64,000 nt of DNA from NCBI GenBank assembly GCA_030435675.1, contig CM059621.1, positions 1 to 64,000 on the forward strand. The letters run 5' to 3'. Within the stretch, counting starts at the first letter, position 1. The number at the start of each line of letters is the position of its first letter. The position numbers were made by a program, and so were the translations under genes. This DNA is from Steinernema hermaphroditum. Lineage: Eukaryota; Nematoda; Chromadorea; Rhabditida; Steinernematidae. The notes beneath the pieces are model-generated. The model had not been told where the DNA came from and made no database searches. It saw only the letters and a program-made list of their open reading frames with translations. This document shows positions 22,522-34,461 of this stretch, piece after piece.

Positions 22522-23006
22522 TCGACCGAGTTTTCATACCGATAAATACATTTAGTTTTACCAGTTGTTTCCACAAAAAAGCACAACATAAAAGACACCT
22601 CACTATGGCACAAAGATATTATTATCACACTGTAGTGGCCGGCCTTCTTTCTTTCCTTCTTTCTGGCCTTCCTTTGATTCGAGAAATAAACTCAATCTCA
22701 TCATTTCAGAAGAAGATTTCTGAAACACTGTGCCATGCTTATTTAAATGTGGATTCTTGAAGGCAATGAGGATTTCTTTGAGGGCCTTTTTAGATGTTTA
22801 CTTTCTACCTCTTATCGCGTCACTTAAGATGCCGACAAGGATAAAAAAGTGTTTTTGAAGGTGTACTTTAAAGAGTCTTCTTATCTTATGGGTCATCTCG
22901 CACGTATTTCCACGCACCCACGAGGCAAATTAATCTACTTGGTCTCTTTTGTCATCGAGACGTATAAGATTAGGTCGTTCAAGATTTCCTTTACAGTTCG
23001 GTCAGG
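22522..23006. other. Intergenic, GT7 to OAC
   Basis: AT-rich spacer between two same-strand genes, with nothing coding recognised. A TTTACAG acceptor ends at 22996, ten bases before the next ATG, and is a candidate trans-splice site. Confidence 0.5.
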
Positions 23007-26000
23007 ATGAAGCGCGAGGATCTGCAGGGCATCAGAGGCTATTCGATCATCTTGGTTCTCCTATTCCATCTATTTCCGTTCATATTCGCCAATGGATACA
23101 TCGGAGTGGACATGTAACGATGACATTTAAGGACCAACTAATCCAGGCATTTAGTTTTTTCGTCTTATCCGGATACCTAATGACCATGATCTACAAGAAG
23201 AAAGTGCCAGATTACAGAGGGTTTCTGACGTTCTATCGGAAACGCTTGCTTCGTCTCTTGCCAGTTTATTCATTGGTTATATTTCTCACATTGGCTCTGG
23301 GATCCTTCATGTTGATCAGAATTGATTATGAGCATTTTCTGGAAGAGGCACTGGCAGCCTTAGCGTTGGCCACCAATATTAGAAACCACAATGATGGTCT
23401 CGGCTATTTCGATAGGTTAACCTACTACTCGTTCTTCCTGCACACGTGGTCATTAGCCGTCGAAGTACAGTACTACCTCATTGTTCCGTTTATCTTTTAC
23501 GCTCTCCAAAGATGGCCTCGTGGGGCTACGCTGGGCACTACAATCTTAACTGGACTGTCATTCATTCTTGGACTGATGGCTGAGTTGTATGAGATAGACG
23601 CTTACGACTTCCTCTTCGCTCGAATTTGGCAGTTCCAAGTCGGCGCGCTTTCCGCTCAATTCACGAATCGAAAGGTGAAGCCGTCGGAAAAGCCACTTAT
23701 AGACGACAGCTTGGATGAACGTCCTGCTTCTCAAACATTCCATCCTTATGTCAGTCGCCTTCTATCGCTCTCTCTCCTCGTCTTCATGTTACCTGGTGTA
23801 TATTTTTTGTCAAAGTCACTAGTCCGTACATCATCAACTCTAATTGCCGGACTTCTATTTGCCTGTTCTAACAATCCAGACCGTCCTTTCTTTTTCTACA
23901 ACCGATTCTTCACCTTTTTCGGCGACATTTCTTACGTTCTATACATGGTGCACTGGCCGGCGATTGTTTTTTGTCGATACTATTTCGCATTCGTCATCTC
24001 TCCAATTTCCATTGCTCTTTTGGCGACTGTGGTATCACTTATCTCAGCCATGTTTCTGCATCATCTATTCGAGAAACCCCTTCTTGGAGATGTTCGAAAA
24101 TCTGTTATCTGCACCATTATCTTCTACTCTCTATGTGCTTGTATATTGGCGGCTCCAAGCGTTCTTAAGGAAAATACGCCCAGGCAGAGGTTTATTGGAA
24201 ATAGTCAGAGATTATTTAAAACTTACAACCTCATTATTCAATTTAGCGTCGTCATACTACTGGGCAAACTACACTTCGTATGATCCACATTGGTCCAAGC
24301 AGGACATGATCGAGAATGCCATTGAGAAGAACGAAGCGATCTACGAAGCCGGAATGTTTGTCCTTCCAAGTGGCTGCGAGCGGACCGTCGCAGATCTATC
24401 ATGTCGATTAAGGGTAAGAGGGACTCCCGCTGATATAACTCTACTATATACACAGTTTGGTGCATCCAACATATCCGTGTTGGCTATTGGCAGTAGCTAC
24501 AACTACATGGCGTTACCTGGCCTGTATGAAGCTATGAAGGAAAGCGTCGGCACCCTCGAAGTCGTCTCGGTGCTTCGTTGGGAGCCGCTTCTGAAGACGA
24601 CAACTATGCACATCCCCGAACATTGTGCGCAATGTGAAAGTGTTCTGGAATATGCTAGACAACAGGAAAAGGACATTCTTTTTATAATCAACAGGTACGA
24701 ACAGGTAGAAAAGATAGGGTTGCCAAGAAGGATCAGTTGATTAAAGGGACTCGGTCATGGATAAAAAAGTTCTCTGAAACTTCTAAAGGTTTCTGCCCCT
24801 GTTTCCAAAAAAAAAACCCGCAGCAGTTTCCAACAAGCAGACCTTAGGGCGCAAAATGTGTTGCGATATGCTGGTCCTGACACGACCTGCGTAACAGTTT
24901 CATTCTTTTTGGACTACATACGTGACGTCCTTGGCCGTGTTCGGCAGCATTTTACTCAGTAGGTTCTGGCGCGTCGAATGAGCTTTGGAAACCTTGTTTC
25001 GATTGGATAAGTACGTAGAAAACGCGCGAACTACTGTCGAGTCCGTCAAGGAAGTCGTGTCGGGACCAGCAGACCTACAATTAGACACTATAAAAGTTCT
25101 CAATGCTAAGGCTTACTTATCGTGCGCGATTTGAAACTGCATAGAAAGAAGAGTACGCGTACTCCCCAGGGAAGTCGTGGCAGGACCCATATCGCAATAA
25201 TACAAACTTTCTGACCTCGTTTAAGTACTCTAATACGCCTATACGCACATAATATTCTGGGGTTTTCTTGTTCTCCTGAAGGCCTATCATACTACACAAA
25301 TTTCATTTCAATCGGCATGGGACACTTTGTGAGGGTTGTCAGTAGATTCTGGCGCGTCAAATGAGTCCAGGCTTGTTTCGATTGGATAAGTACGTAGAAA
25401 AACGCAGGAACTACGGTCGTGTCCGTCAAGGAGGTCGTGTCGGTACTAGCAGACCTACAATTAGACACTAAAAAAGTTCTTAATGCTAAGGCTTACTGAT
25501 TGAAAGCTACGAGGGTTTCCTGAGTTTTCCCGACACGACTTCCTTGATGTTTTAAAACACTTTTTTCATCCATGACCGGGTCCCTTTGAAGATACATGTT
25601 CAATTTCACCGATCCTATTACAATACCATTGGAAGAGGATCCATTGATGGAGAAAGCAATTGAGGAACTGGACAGATTGTCAAAAACATCGAAGAAAATC
25701 GTTTTAAGCGGTGTTATCTGGAGATATGAAACCTGGGAAACAAACCCGATGTTAAACTTATTGCGATGGATAAAGCAAAAGAGAAATCTTGAAGGGATCG
25801 CCACCTATTCGTACGAGGTTTGTTGAATAAAAATGTTGCTGAATGTAACCATGTCGGTTCAGTACTATTTGGTCCAACAAGGCAACAGCCTGAAAAGAAT
25901 CGACTATCTTTTAAGTAGATGCCCCAAGTGCACCTTCTTTGACATGCAGGCACCTTTCTGCGACAGCGAGAAGAAAGTCTGCAGAACTATCGACGAAGAG

Positions 26001-26117
26001 AGCTTCCTGGGCTATTTCTCGGATCCGCATCATATTACCGTGGCCGGTATGGAGAAGATCGTTCCCGCGCTGAGGAGTTTTGTAGACGACCTGATAGCTT
26101 CTATTAATAAAAGTTGA
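23007..26117 (+). CDS. OAC-type O-acyltransferase (Acyltransferase 3) with C-terminal SGNH domain
   Basis: Six exons: 23007-23113, 23155-24203, 24247-24413, 24456-24694, 25592-25817, 25863-26117, giving 680 aa. The N-terminus MKREDLQGIRGYSIILVLLFH carries the conserved Arg10 and His21 of the Acyltransferase 3 family. GYIGVDIFFVLSGYLM follows across intron 1, and about ten membrane helices fill residues 12-390. The C-terminal luminal domain is SGNH-like: VLAIGSSYN (Ser455 in the nucleophile position) and YFSDPHHIT (Asp650, His653 dyad). Such fused proteins transfer acyl groups to sugars or other small acceptors. The acceptor here is unknown. Intron 24414-24455 is 42 nt and open in frame, but has good GTAAGA/ACACAG signals. 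The donor of intron 2 (GTCAGA, 24204) is weak and was chosen because it keeps the frame. Intron 4 is 897 nt and repeat-filled. Confidence 0.9.
24960..25500 (+). repeat. Direct repeat pair inside OAC intron 4
   Basis: About 24960-25118 and 25340-25500 are two direct copies of about 155 bp. They share TTCTGGCGCGTC.AATGAG, TTTCGATTGGATAAGTACG, AGACCTACAATTAGACACTA and AATGCTAAGGCTTACT. They account for most of the unusual length of this intron. No frame or known element was recognised. Confidence 0.75.
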
Positions 26118-26714
26118 TGATGAGGACATACACGACAATCCCCTCTGTTCGTCAATCGCTCTGCACATCTTTCTCTTATAAATCTTTACCAAACTGAGCA
26201 CGAGCCTAAAATTTGACTGTCATAAACGACTATCATTTCGCAAGTAAGTGGTAGCAGAAAATTCAGCGCTAAGAAGACTGCCTAAGTGCAGGATTTGAAG
26301 TAGCTGCGTATGTCTTTTACTTGCGGTCTTGTTTTGTGGGACCGGTCGAGGCTAATGAATTTTGAATTTATTTACAATGTCGTTTTGTTTACACAAAGTG
26401 GCACCCGTATGTAAGAGGGTCTTCCGCTTCGCTTCGCTCCTTGGTGCCATGGCTTCAAGTCTCTGGCAAAATAAGATGTTGATGTTGGCACAATACCAGC
26501 TTCGCTTTGTGGAGTCAGTGGTGGGTGACTAAGGCCCACTGGACAGTCACGGGTGGCCTCACCTTGCCTCTTCCGGTTCTTCTGAAGCATTCTGCTGAAT
26601 CTTTCGCTTTGCAAACAAGACCAACCCTCAAAATTATGACCCTCTTAAATAAGCGTCACTAAACCTATCTAGAACATTATTATTCAAACAATATAATAAA
26701 TAAAAAATCTACAA
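26118..26714. other. Intergenic, OAC to GT92
   Basis: Converging 3' flanks. I see no gene, RNA or clear repeat here. The short frames present are not conserved with anything else in the window. Confidence 0.4.
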
Positions 26715-29028
26715 TTAAAGCATACATCCTTTAGAACTCTCGTAGAGTTCATTCACAAAGCGCTGATGCACATAAACGCCATTCAAAAGATGCCTTGACC
26801 TAAACTCTGTCCTCAGGTTCATGCACTTAATGTCTAGCTGAGGAACATCGCAGTGGTGAGGACCAGGACAGACGCTGATCGTGTTTCGGGTCGTGTTTGA
26901 CTCCATTGCGCTGTAGCAGTTTACCATTATAGGGTAATAGACGCTCTTTGATGGAAGTCGAGAGAAAATCTGAAATAATGAAGATAAGAAGCTGGTTCAG
27001 CTAACGGAACCTTGGTAAGATTGTGTCGGCTGAGGAGATCTTCGAACGAAGAATACAGTTCTGAGCTGTTACCGATCGACAATTTTCCTGCGTTAAAAAG
27101 ACTCTCGGGCTGAAATGATCAAATCATTGATGTTCCATGGGGAGATAGACCTGCTTCGTCATAATAAGTCCAATGCCTAAGATGCCAAAAGGAGGAGACC
27201 GTTTCTGCGAGCCAGACTTGCTCATAGCCACGGGTGAGCTTGCTAGCAGCGTGGATCCAAGTTCCGTGGACACGAGAAGGAATGGCGACGTACTTGCCAC
27301 CGTGCTGGGTCTCACCACGCTTCAAGGTGCTGAATGTGATGGAAATGTTGAAATTGAGTGGGTTTTCAGACGTGGTGACATGTGCTTTCTTCCAGGGAAA
27401 AACAAGAGCACCCGCAGATGGATGTATCCGGCTTTGAAAAATTAGTTCCTCCATAGTAGTATGGTAGTTATTCGGGATGAAAACGTCGTCCCAGTCGGCA
27501 AACATTATGAATTCGGCGGATTCTTTGAATTCGTAGAGGCAGGAGTTGTAGACCGGCAGTTGATTTCGCCACTCCGTTTGTGAGTTTGGATCATAGGGCA
27601 TGGTTTCCTGAAGGATAATGTCAATATTCGTACTCCTGAATGGGTACCTACATGTCGAAACATTCTGAGACCCGGTTTTATCTTCAAAAAGCCCTCGTTC
27701 TCGTAAGCTGACATGATTTGGGCGATGTCCGAAATTACGCTCTCAACGTAGGCGACCATGAGGTCGGCTCCGAAGTGCCGATAGATTTCGAGTGATGTGA
27801 AGAGGAGCTGCCAGTTCTCGAACAAATACATTCGACTCATACACACCACAAGCTTCCGAGGTTCGTAGTCAGCCATAGAGAAAGGCACCTAAAGGGTGTT
27901 TCAAGGCAAATAATGGACGGCACTGAGAATGGTAAAATCTGTTTGATATGCTATCTTTCTGAAAGGCGGAATAGACGTTGCATTTCAAAACCGAATCCCA
28001 TCGAGTGTGCCGATGAAAAATGAAAACATTTGACAATAATAGGCAACAACCGTGACATTACCCCATTTTGAGCACTTTGTGGTAGGGCTAGAGTGGCTTG
28101 CTTGATTTTGGTTCACAAAGCTTTTCTTGATTCCCAGAAGTGTGTATAAAATGCGCCCAAAAAAAAGAAAGTGTCCTTTTCTTTGCTCGTCTAATCTCTC
28201 GTGCCGCTCCCTTGAACGGTTGAAGCAAAAAGGATATATAGAAAGTAGGGATGCACCGGAACAAACCGGAATCTGTCGAAAGGTCCGGGGTTCGAATCCG
28301 CCCGCAGACCAAACTTTTTTATGTACTTTTTCTGCATATTTAAACTTTGCATACGTAGAATCAGACAATGAAACAGTTTCCAGAATGCTATGTCAAGAAA
28401 ATACGGAAATAAAAAGTTTTGCTCGCGGGCGGAATCGAACCCCGGACCTTCTGCCTGATTCCGGTTCGTTCCGGTGCATCCCTAATAGAAAGCATCTAAA
28501 TCGTAAATTGTTGTCTAGTATCGCCATACTCGTTGGGATCACTGTTCATTGTCTTCTCATTTTCACCATGAAACCTCACCTTTTCAAGTGGGCTGTTGTC
28601 AACACCAATGGAAAGATCCACAGGATCCAGCACCGCCGGACACAGAGCCACAAAAGTGGTGAATTCGCACTGTCCAGGCGCATTTACGAGACGATCGATT
28701 TGAACTTCTGCCTTTATAATGTGTCCTGAATGATCGCGCGTCTGGCATGTCAAAGGAAGCGTTGGAACATGCTTGCGGGTGTTGAAAAGAATTGCTAACG
28801 TACTATTTGGGAAGCTAAAATATCATCAACTTCAATTGAAGAATCAGGTCTTATCTACCTTTTCGATGAATTATAATAAAAAGCGTCGACAACGAACAAA
28901 TGTACAGGTTCTTCAAGTCCAAATTGCAGGCGCACAGAGTAATAGAGGAAAGTGAACTTAAGACCGAGTATCAGAAGCAGTAATGTAAGTAAGAGTATCA
29001 AATGTACAGACAGAAAGGCGCACTTCAT
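26715..29028 (-). CDS. GT92 (DUF23) family glycosyltransferase, minus-strand copy
   Basis: Six exons: 29028-28859, 28814-28580, 27888-27652, 27607-27155, 27109-27011, 26969-26715, giving 482 aa. Residues about 10-30 are a signal anchor. The catalytic block is FIMFADWDDVFIPNNY (Asp252-Trp-Asp-Asp255). KLVVCMSRMYLFENWQLL and GYEQVWL are shared with the plus-strand copies. The last exon has CPGPHHCDVPQLDIKCMNLRTEF with family cysteines. Exons 3 and 4 (237 and 453 nt) have exactly the lengths of their counterparts at 33-36 kb. Keeping exon 4 at 453 nt requires a GC donor at 27154. The GT two bases downstream would shift the frame. Intron 2 (691 nt) contains an hAT-type MITE. Predicted Golgi glycosyltransferase, possibly galactosyl by analogy with GALT-1. 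Confidence 0.88.
28246..28484. mobile_element. hAT-type MITE with perfect 8-bp target duplication
   Basis: 239 bp with terminal inverted repeats TAGGGATGCACCGGAAC at the left and its complement at the right. It is flanked on both sides by ATAGAAAG, a perfect 8-bp target site duplication typical of hAT insertions. Subterminal inverted arms each carry a Pol III B-box-like GGTTCGAATCC or its near-complement. It lies inside intron 2 of the minus-strand GT92 gene and has no coding capacity. Confidence 0.9.
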
Positions 29029-30690
29029 TTTTGACACGTCGGTGAAGGTTCTTCGTAAAAAGGGAAAAGAGGGGGGACAATGGCGAGCAGATTGTTATCG
29101 TTTTCGCGACCTGTTGTACTTGCTCAATTACCGGGATGGGTGGACTAATGGGGTATGCGGGTCATTTTTTTGAGAAACGCAGTGCACGATGCTTTGTCAA
29201 CCAGAGTTCTTATGGTGTCTTTCCAGAACAAAGGCTGGTTTGGGTAGAGGGTTCACAGCTGAGTAAACAAACCTTTTAATAAACCTAATAAATCAAAGAA
29301 TGTTAATTTCGTTGGTGTCGGTGGCGATCGGTTGGGTCGACGCTCTCTCTGAGGCTGTCTGAGCCTACTGCGTCGAGGGAGCGGGCGTTCTTGGCCGTCG
29401 TTGTTGGAACAGTGATCGCCCCGGCTACCAGAAGGCATGGAACACCAGGGAACCGTAGTTCCAAAGTCTTGGCAAGGAGCCCGTCACTGCCTCCTGACTC
29501 CACCCGCGCTGCCAGAGAAGCGGAAGAAGCGCTACAACTCCGGAGCCCGCTGTGCTTCTCCAACGCGTTCGACCGTGCCGCCCGCGGAAACCACCGAAGA
29601 AGCTCCACAACTCAACTTGAGTTCCAGAAGGGTTTCCTGTGCTCCACCGTCTCCCGAATGAGCCTCTTCGCATCTCTGACGTCCGCGCACACTGATGGGA
29701 TCCGCCGCGTTCTACTTCTGATGCCATGCCCCGCGTCGATGACAGAAGAAGATCGGTGACAACGGTGACATTATGGCGTGCGGTTAAAATGTCCAAAACC
29801 AAAATGGCCAATGGACAGAATGTCCAACGAAAAAATGTCCAATGACAAAATGTCCAAAACCAAAATGTGGGGTACGAGAGGCTCTGTTGATAAGTTGATA
29901 AGCTGGCAGCAATGGACTTCAAGTAAGTCAAATAATCCATGTTTCAAAAGGCGGCCGCGATTTTTTTCTTCGTTTCGCCGTAATGTGCCCATCTCTTGTT
30001 CACACGTCTTATTTGTCGCCCAGCTTGCACGTCGACAATGTCCGCATCAACCTACAATCCCCATTTTGCATGAATGCACCTGAGTACATCAATACCAACC
30101 TTTAACTGATACATCTGCAGTGTCTCGAAATGCCTTTATGGCTGCTGCTTCGAAATCTGCAAATGCACAGCCAATATACGTTACACCATTCTGAAGCTTA
30201 CCTACGACCAGACTTGAAAGAGAGAATGACGCCTTGAGATCTTTGATTGCTTTGAGCATCTTAAGATAAGTCTTCGTAGTCTTATGGGGTAGAAGACAAT
30301 AGACCGCGGGAAGAGTAGTCCTTGTGTTGTCCACATGGTAATGAATTGTATATAATTGTTGGAACAGGCTTGGCGCAACACTGAATGTTCCGTCAGCAAA
30401 GTGACATTATAGCTCTTGTGCACAAATATGATGTCTCGCAGTATGAAAAAAAGAAATAAACGCGCGAATAAATCAAAGTGTTAATTTCATTTGTGTGGCG
30501 ATCGATTGGGTCGTCCACCCGCTCACACTTAGGTTCGCTGAATGAGTTGACTGAGCGGTCGTTCTTGACCATCGTTGCTTCCAAGCACACATGCCGGTCT
30601 GCTCTTGAACCGTCACAGTGGGCGCAAATTCCAAGAAGATTAAGAATTCGGTCAAAAAGCAGTGGGCTGCAAAGTAACTAAACTTTCTTC
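29029..30690. repeat. Repeat-rich intergenic region
   Basis: 29310-29520 is a copy of family R2 (inverse of 16490-17010). 29790-29872 is a minisatellite of AAAATGTCCAAYGAC-type units. 30480-30640 holds another GCGATCGATTGGGTCGTCC-type copy related to 16670-16700 and 46130-46170. Frames on the minus strand at 30089-30334 show no family signature. I find no gene that can be supported. Confidence 0.5.
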
Positions 30691-31190
30691 TTGGTTTAGC
30701 AAACTCTAACAAAGGGTATACAGATAACAAGTGCTTGAATACCATAGTGACTATTGCCCCGATGCAGCTCAGGAACAGAAGCGGAAGATTGAGCTACAGG
30801 AAGAAACAGACCGGGAAAGTGATATGCTGCTATGCTATATGCGATATTATAGAAGCACGGGGACGAAAAGTGTTTGTGGGATAGGGCATTGTGCGGTTCG
30901 TTTGCTGACTTCCAACAATTCGACGAGATGTGCATCTGATAACCCCTATTTCACTATTGAACAGATACTATCGATAGATCACACACGCTGTTCCAAGATC
31001 AGCTTCCTCATTGGCGTTAGTGGCCATTTTAGAGATGTCGCGATATCCATTGTTTTTCACTGTTGTAGAAAACGTATTCTGGAATTGTCGGTATTTCCAC
31101 AAATAAATCGGAAATCGATCATTTATCTTTTTGAGAGGATAACTCACCCAAGTACACAAATTCCATCCGAAACATGGAAATGCATCCTAG
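30690..31190 (-). other. Possible membrane-protein remnant, unassigned
   Basis: The minus frame reads LPLLFLSCIGAIVTMVF after a CTGTAG acceptor, a plausible membrane helix (about 30725-30790). Another open stretch lies at 30968-31159. No start, partner exons or family motif could be joined, so this may be chance or a receptor relic. Confidence 0.15.
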
Positions 31191-32529
31191 ATACTAGATT
31201 ATCCCATGATCCCGCAGAACCCATTTCAACTTGCAATTGCAATCGTGATCTTTCTAAGTAGGCGACAGATCTTGATGATCACCACAGATAACGAATTGTG
31301 ACTGACTCATTCGGTTTCGGTTAGCTTTACCTCTCACACGAGGGCAAATGATGAAAAATCCCTCAGAATCATTCGCTGGATTGATTAACAGATGTAATAG
31401 TATTGATTATCAGAAAGTCAGATTGGGTCAAACTCCGGCCGATGGCATTTTTTTAGTACCCATAGAGGTTTTCGTTGGGTTAAAGACATTACTCATCACT
31501 GTACTGACACAATATCCAAAACGATGCCGATACATCAGCTATGAGCTCATGAAGAAGTCAAGTACATTTGCCTCTAGCGAGGGTCTAACTCTTAGCTACA
31601 TATTTCGATTTTTAAATGCACATATAATGACCAGAAACCTGCTATACATCTATTGAACTGACATCTATATGATCTTATGACCCCACAGAACTCGCTTCAA
31701 CTTCCAATTGCGATCGTGATCTTTCTCAGGAGGTGGGACATGTCGATGGGACGATAACGATCTGTAACTGCCTTCACCCACATAAGATCATTTTTTCTCT
31801 GATCTACAGTTTAACAATGGTTAGAGCCAAATCCCCATGGGTCTGTCTATTCTTTGTACTCCTTCTGACACTGTCTCTGAAGTTGACCTTTGTATATTAT
31901 CACGTCAGGCTATCCATGGGTCTTGAAGAACCTATTCATTTGTTTGTCGTCGACGCTTTCTATTACAATACTTCAAAGAGGTTCTTTACAATTTTGTTGA
32001 ACTGAGCTTTGGCTTCCTAATTCGCTCACAACTTTTGAGATGCTTCCTACATTACCCTTTTCACCTGTAATTGCGACCGTGATCTTTCGAAGTAGGCGAG
32101 AGATCATGATCGTCACCACAGATAACGAATTGTGATTGCCTTTTTGAGTTCATTTTACATTAGGCTTTGTATAGCTTTTCTTTCGTTCGATTACAGACAT
32201 TACTCATTGACCCGATACCGAAACAACATATGCATCTTTCAATGCCCGATATATCTAGCTATAGGAGTTATACAGCTTCGCCTCTAGCGAAGATCGAACT
32301 GTTATCTGCATATTTTGATTTCTTAACGCGCACATAATGATCATAAATCTGCAAAGGTATATTCACTGGGCTGGCCCCTATATGATTTTATGACCCCACA
32401 GAACTCGTTCTAACAATTGCAACCGTGATCTTTCTAAGTAGGTGAGACATGTCGATGACAGTACCGATAACGATCTGTGACTGCCTTCACTCACATAAGC
32501 TCATTTTCTCTCAGATCTGCAGTGTGACA
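31190..32529 (+). repeat. Iterated spacer repeats upstream of the GT92 array
   Basis: A block built around CGTGATCTTTCTAAGTAGGC and a nearby CCACAGAACYCRTTTCAA recurs near 31205-31265, 31682-31740, 32085-32105 and 32395-32445. It appears again in the next unit near 34720 and 35035-35085. A block GATAACGAATTGTGA follows three of them. The iteration is within and between units, so it predates the last duplication. Confidence 0.75.
31817..31980 (+). pseudogene. GT92 truncated copy, first exon only
   Basis: Encodes MVRAKSPWVCLFFVLLLTL then LEEPIHLFVVDAFYYN. This is exon 1 of the plus-strand GT92 genes, with the same 164-nt length and donor position. About 25 bp after the donor the sequence switches to the upstream spacer of the next copy, so exons 2-6 are missing. 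It is the left-hand stub of the tandem array. The exon itself has no stop or frameshift. Confidence 0.88.
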
Positions 32530-34461
32530 ATGGTTAGAGCCAAATCCCCATGGATCTTTCTATTCTCTCTACTTCTTCTGACACTGTCTCTAAAGCTAAC
32601 CTTTGTATATTACCACATCAGGCTATCCCTCGGCCTTGAAGAACCTATTCATTTGTTTGTCGTCGACGCTTTCTATTACAATACTTCAAAGAGGTTCTTT
32701 ACAAGTTTGTTGAAAGTAACACGAATGTTGTATTGTAGTTTTGAGGATAACACAGTGGCAGTACTCTTCAACGCTCGGAAATCAGCGCCACACCTTCCGA
32801 TCATGTGCCACTCAACGGATCGTTCGGGCAAAGCTCTCAGTTCACATGCCAAAATGGTGCCCCTGGCGATCGCTCCTGGACAGTGCGCGCTAACCACATA
32901 TGTGGCCACATGTAAATCAGTCCCAGAACCAGAGGAACTGTCTATGTCCGTACATACAGGACTAACTGAAAAGGTATGTGGATCTTCTGACTGGTTCCGG
33001 TTTGTTTCGGTTTCGAACCTGCATTATGTATTCTAAAAAGTTGGTCTAACATCTGTATTTTAGTACAGCTAATACACATTGTTAGACCATCTTTTTAGAA
33101 TGTATGTTTGCAGATCTCTGTAACAAAAGCCGACTATGAACGTCGCCAACTTGTCGTTTGTATGAGCCGAATTTTTTATTTCGAACACTGGCAACTGCTC
33201 TTAACATCGCTCGAAATCTACCGCCACTTCGGGGCCGACCTCATGGTAACGTATATCGAAAGTGTCATTTCCGATATCGCGGCTATTATGAATGCCTACG
33301 AGAAGGAAGGCTTTTTGAAGATGAAGCCCGGGATTCGGTTGTTCCAGCCTGTGTGTTGAAATATTTCCATGAGATGTTACCATTCATTTTCAGGATGGAC
33401 TCGACTACGACCCGAATTTACAAAACGAATGGGGAAATATGATTCCTCTTTTCAACTCCTGTCTCTATGAGTTCAAAGAATCCGCCGAGTTCATCTTATT
33501 TGCCGATTGGGATGACGTGCTCATCCCGAATAACTACCGTACTTACATGGAGGAACTGGTTTTTCAAAGTAGGATACATCCATCTGCGGGTGCTCTGGTC
33601 TTCCCGAGGCATAAAGCCACTGTGACTGTGGCTGAGAACCCTTCCGATTTCAATATGTCAATCACATTTAATACACTAGAATTGGGGAGGCTGGAGACAG
33701 CCGGGAAGTCCGTCGTTATTCCCTCTCGTGTTGACGGTTCATGGATTCATGCAGCGAGCAGGATGAGACCTGGCTTCGAGCAGGTCTGGCTGAAGGAGTC
33801 GGCCTCTTCGTTTTGGCATTTCAGAGAGTGGAATTATTATCAAAAGGTAATACTCATCTCAATGGAGCTTTTTGTAAATCGGCATTTCGGAAGTTGATTC
33901 TACTCGAGGGAGGTGCAGTAGATAGGGCACCAATCGGGTCTCAACCATCTGTTCTATCTGAGATCCCTCTCAAGATTTCTTGAAAAATCTGAAATACAAT
34001 GCTTCCTTGAGATTAATGCCAAACCAAATTGTTGAAAGATGAACTGAACACACCGTTTTTAGCCCAACAAAAACCTCATACATAAGAAGCAATTCAACGG
34101 ATACGACGGCACTCACATCTTTGCATCCTTCACCAAGATGCTGGAGAGACACAACCTTACCGAGGTTTTCGAAATTTAACATGTTCACGATCATGTGACA
34201 TTATTTCAGGTCTTCTCACAACTGCCTTCAGTCCCAGTTTACTATCCTGCTATGGTAGAATGTTTCTTGCATTTCGAAGACAAGCTGAAATACCATTCTT
34301 TGAGTATTTGTCCAACCGCTGCGCTCTGTGAGATGCCGCAGCTGGATGTTAACTGCGTCAACCTGAGAACAAAATTCAAATCGACTCAACTTTTGAAGGG
34401 TGTGCATCTACATCAGCGTTCGGTGCATGAGCTCTATGAGAGTCCTAACGGATGTTTGTAG
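32530..34461 (+). CDS. GT92 (DUF23) family glycosyltransferase, tandem copy 1
   Basis: Six exons: 32530-32693, 32739-32973, 33114-33350, 33394-33846, 34063-34164, 34210-34461, giving 480 aa. The ATG at 32530 was chosen because it is conserved with the stub at 31817 and copy 2, and lies eight bases after a CTGCAG acceptor. Signal anchor at residues about 8-25. Motifs: RQLVVCMSRIFYFEHWQLL, FILFADWDDVLIPNNY (Asp250-Trp-Asp-Asp253) and GFEQVWLKESASSFWHF. The last exon has CPTAALCEMPQLDVNCVNLR. Intron 1 (45 nt) is open in frame here, but its counterpart in copy 2 is 38 nt and not divisible by three, so it is an intron. Poly(A) signal at 34478-34483. Predicted Golgi enzyme. Confidence 0.92.

Noticed and set aside
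28270..28310. tRNA fragment suggested by GGTTCGAATCC
   Set aside because: Only the B box is present, and it belongs to the arm of an hAT MITE with target duplications.
29425..29940. Minus-strand 171-codon ORF
   Set aside because: It crosses an R2 repeat and a minisatellite. The WTFCHWTFFRWTFC pattern is translated AATGTCC repeat.
30731..31261. Plus-strand 176-codon ORF
   Set aside because: No start context, splice signals or family motif. The frame runs into the spacer repeats of the GT92 array.
32449..32529. Earlier in-frame ATG as start of GT92 tandem copy 1
   Set aside because: The segment is spacer repeat. The stub at 31817 is out of frame over it and a CTGCAG acceptor precedes the ATG at 32530.
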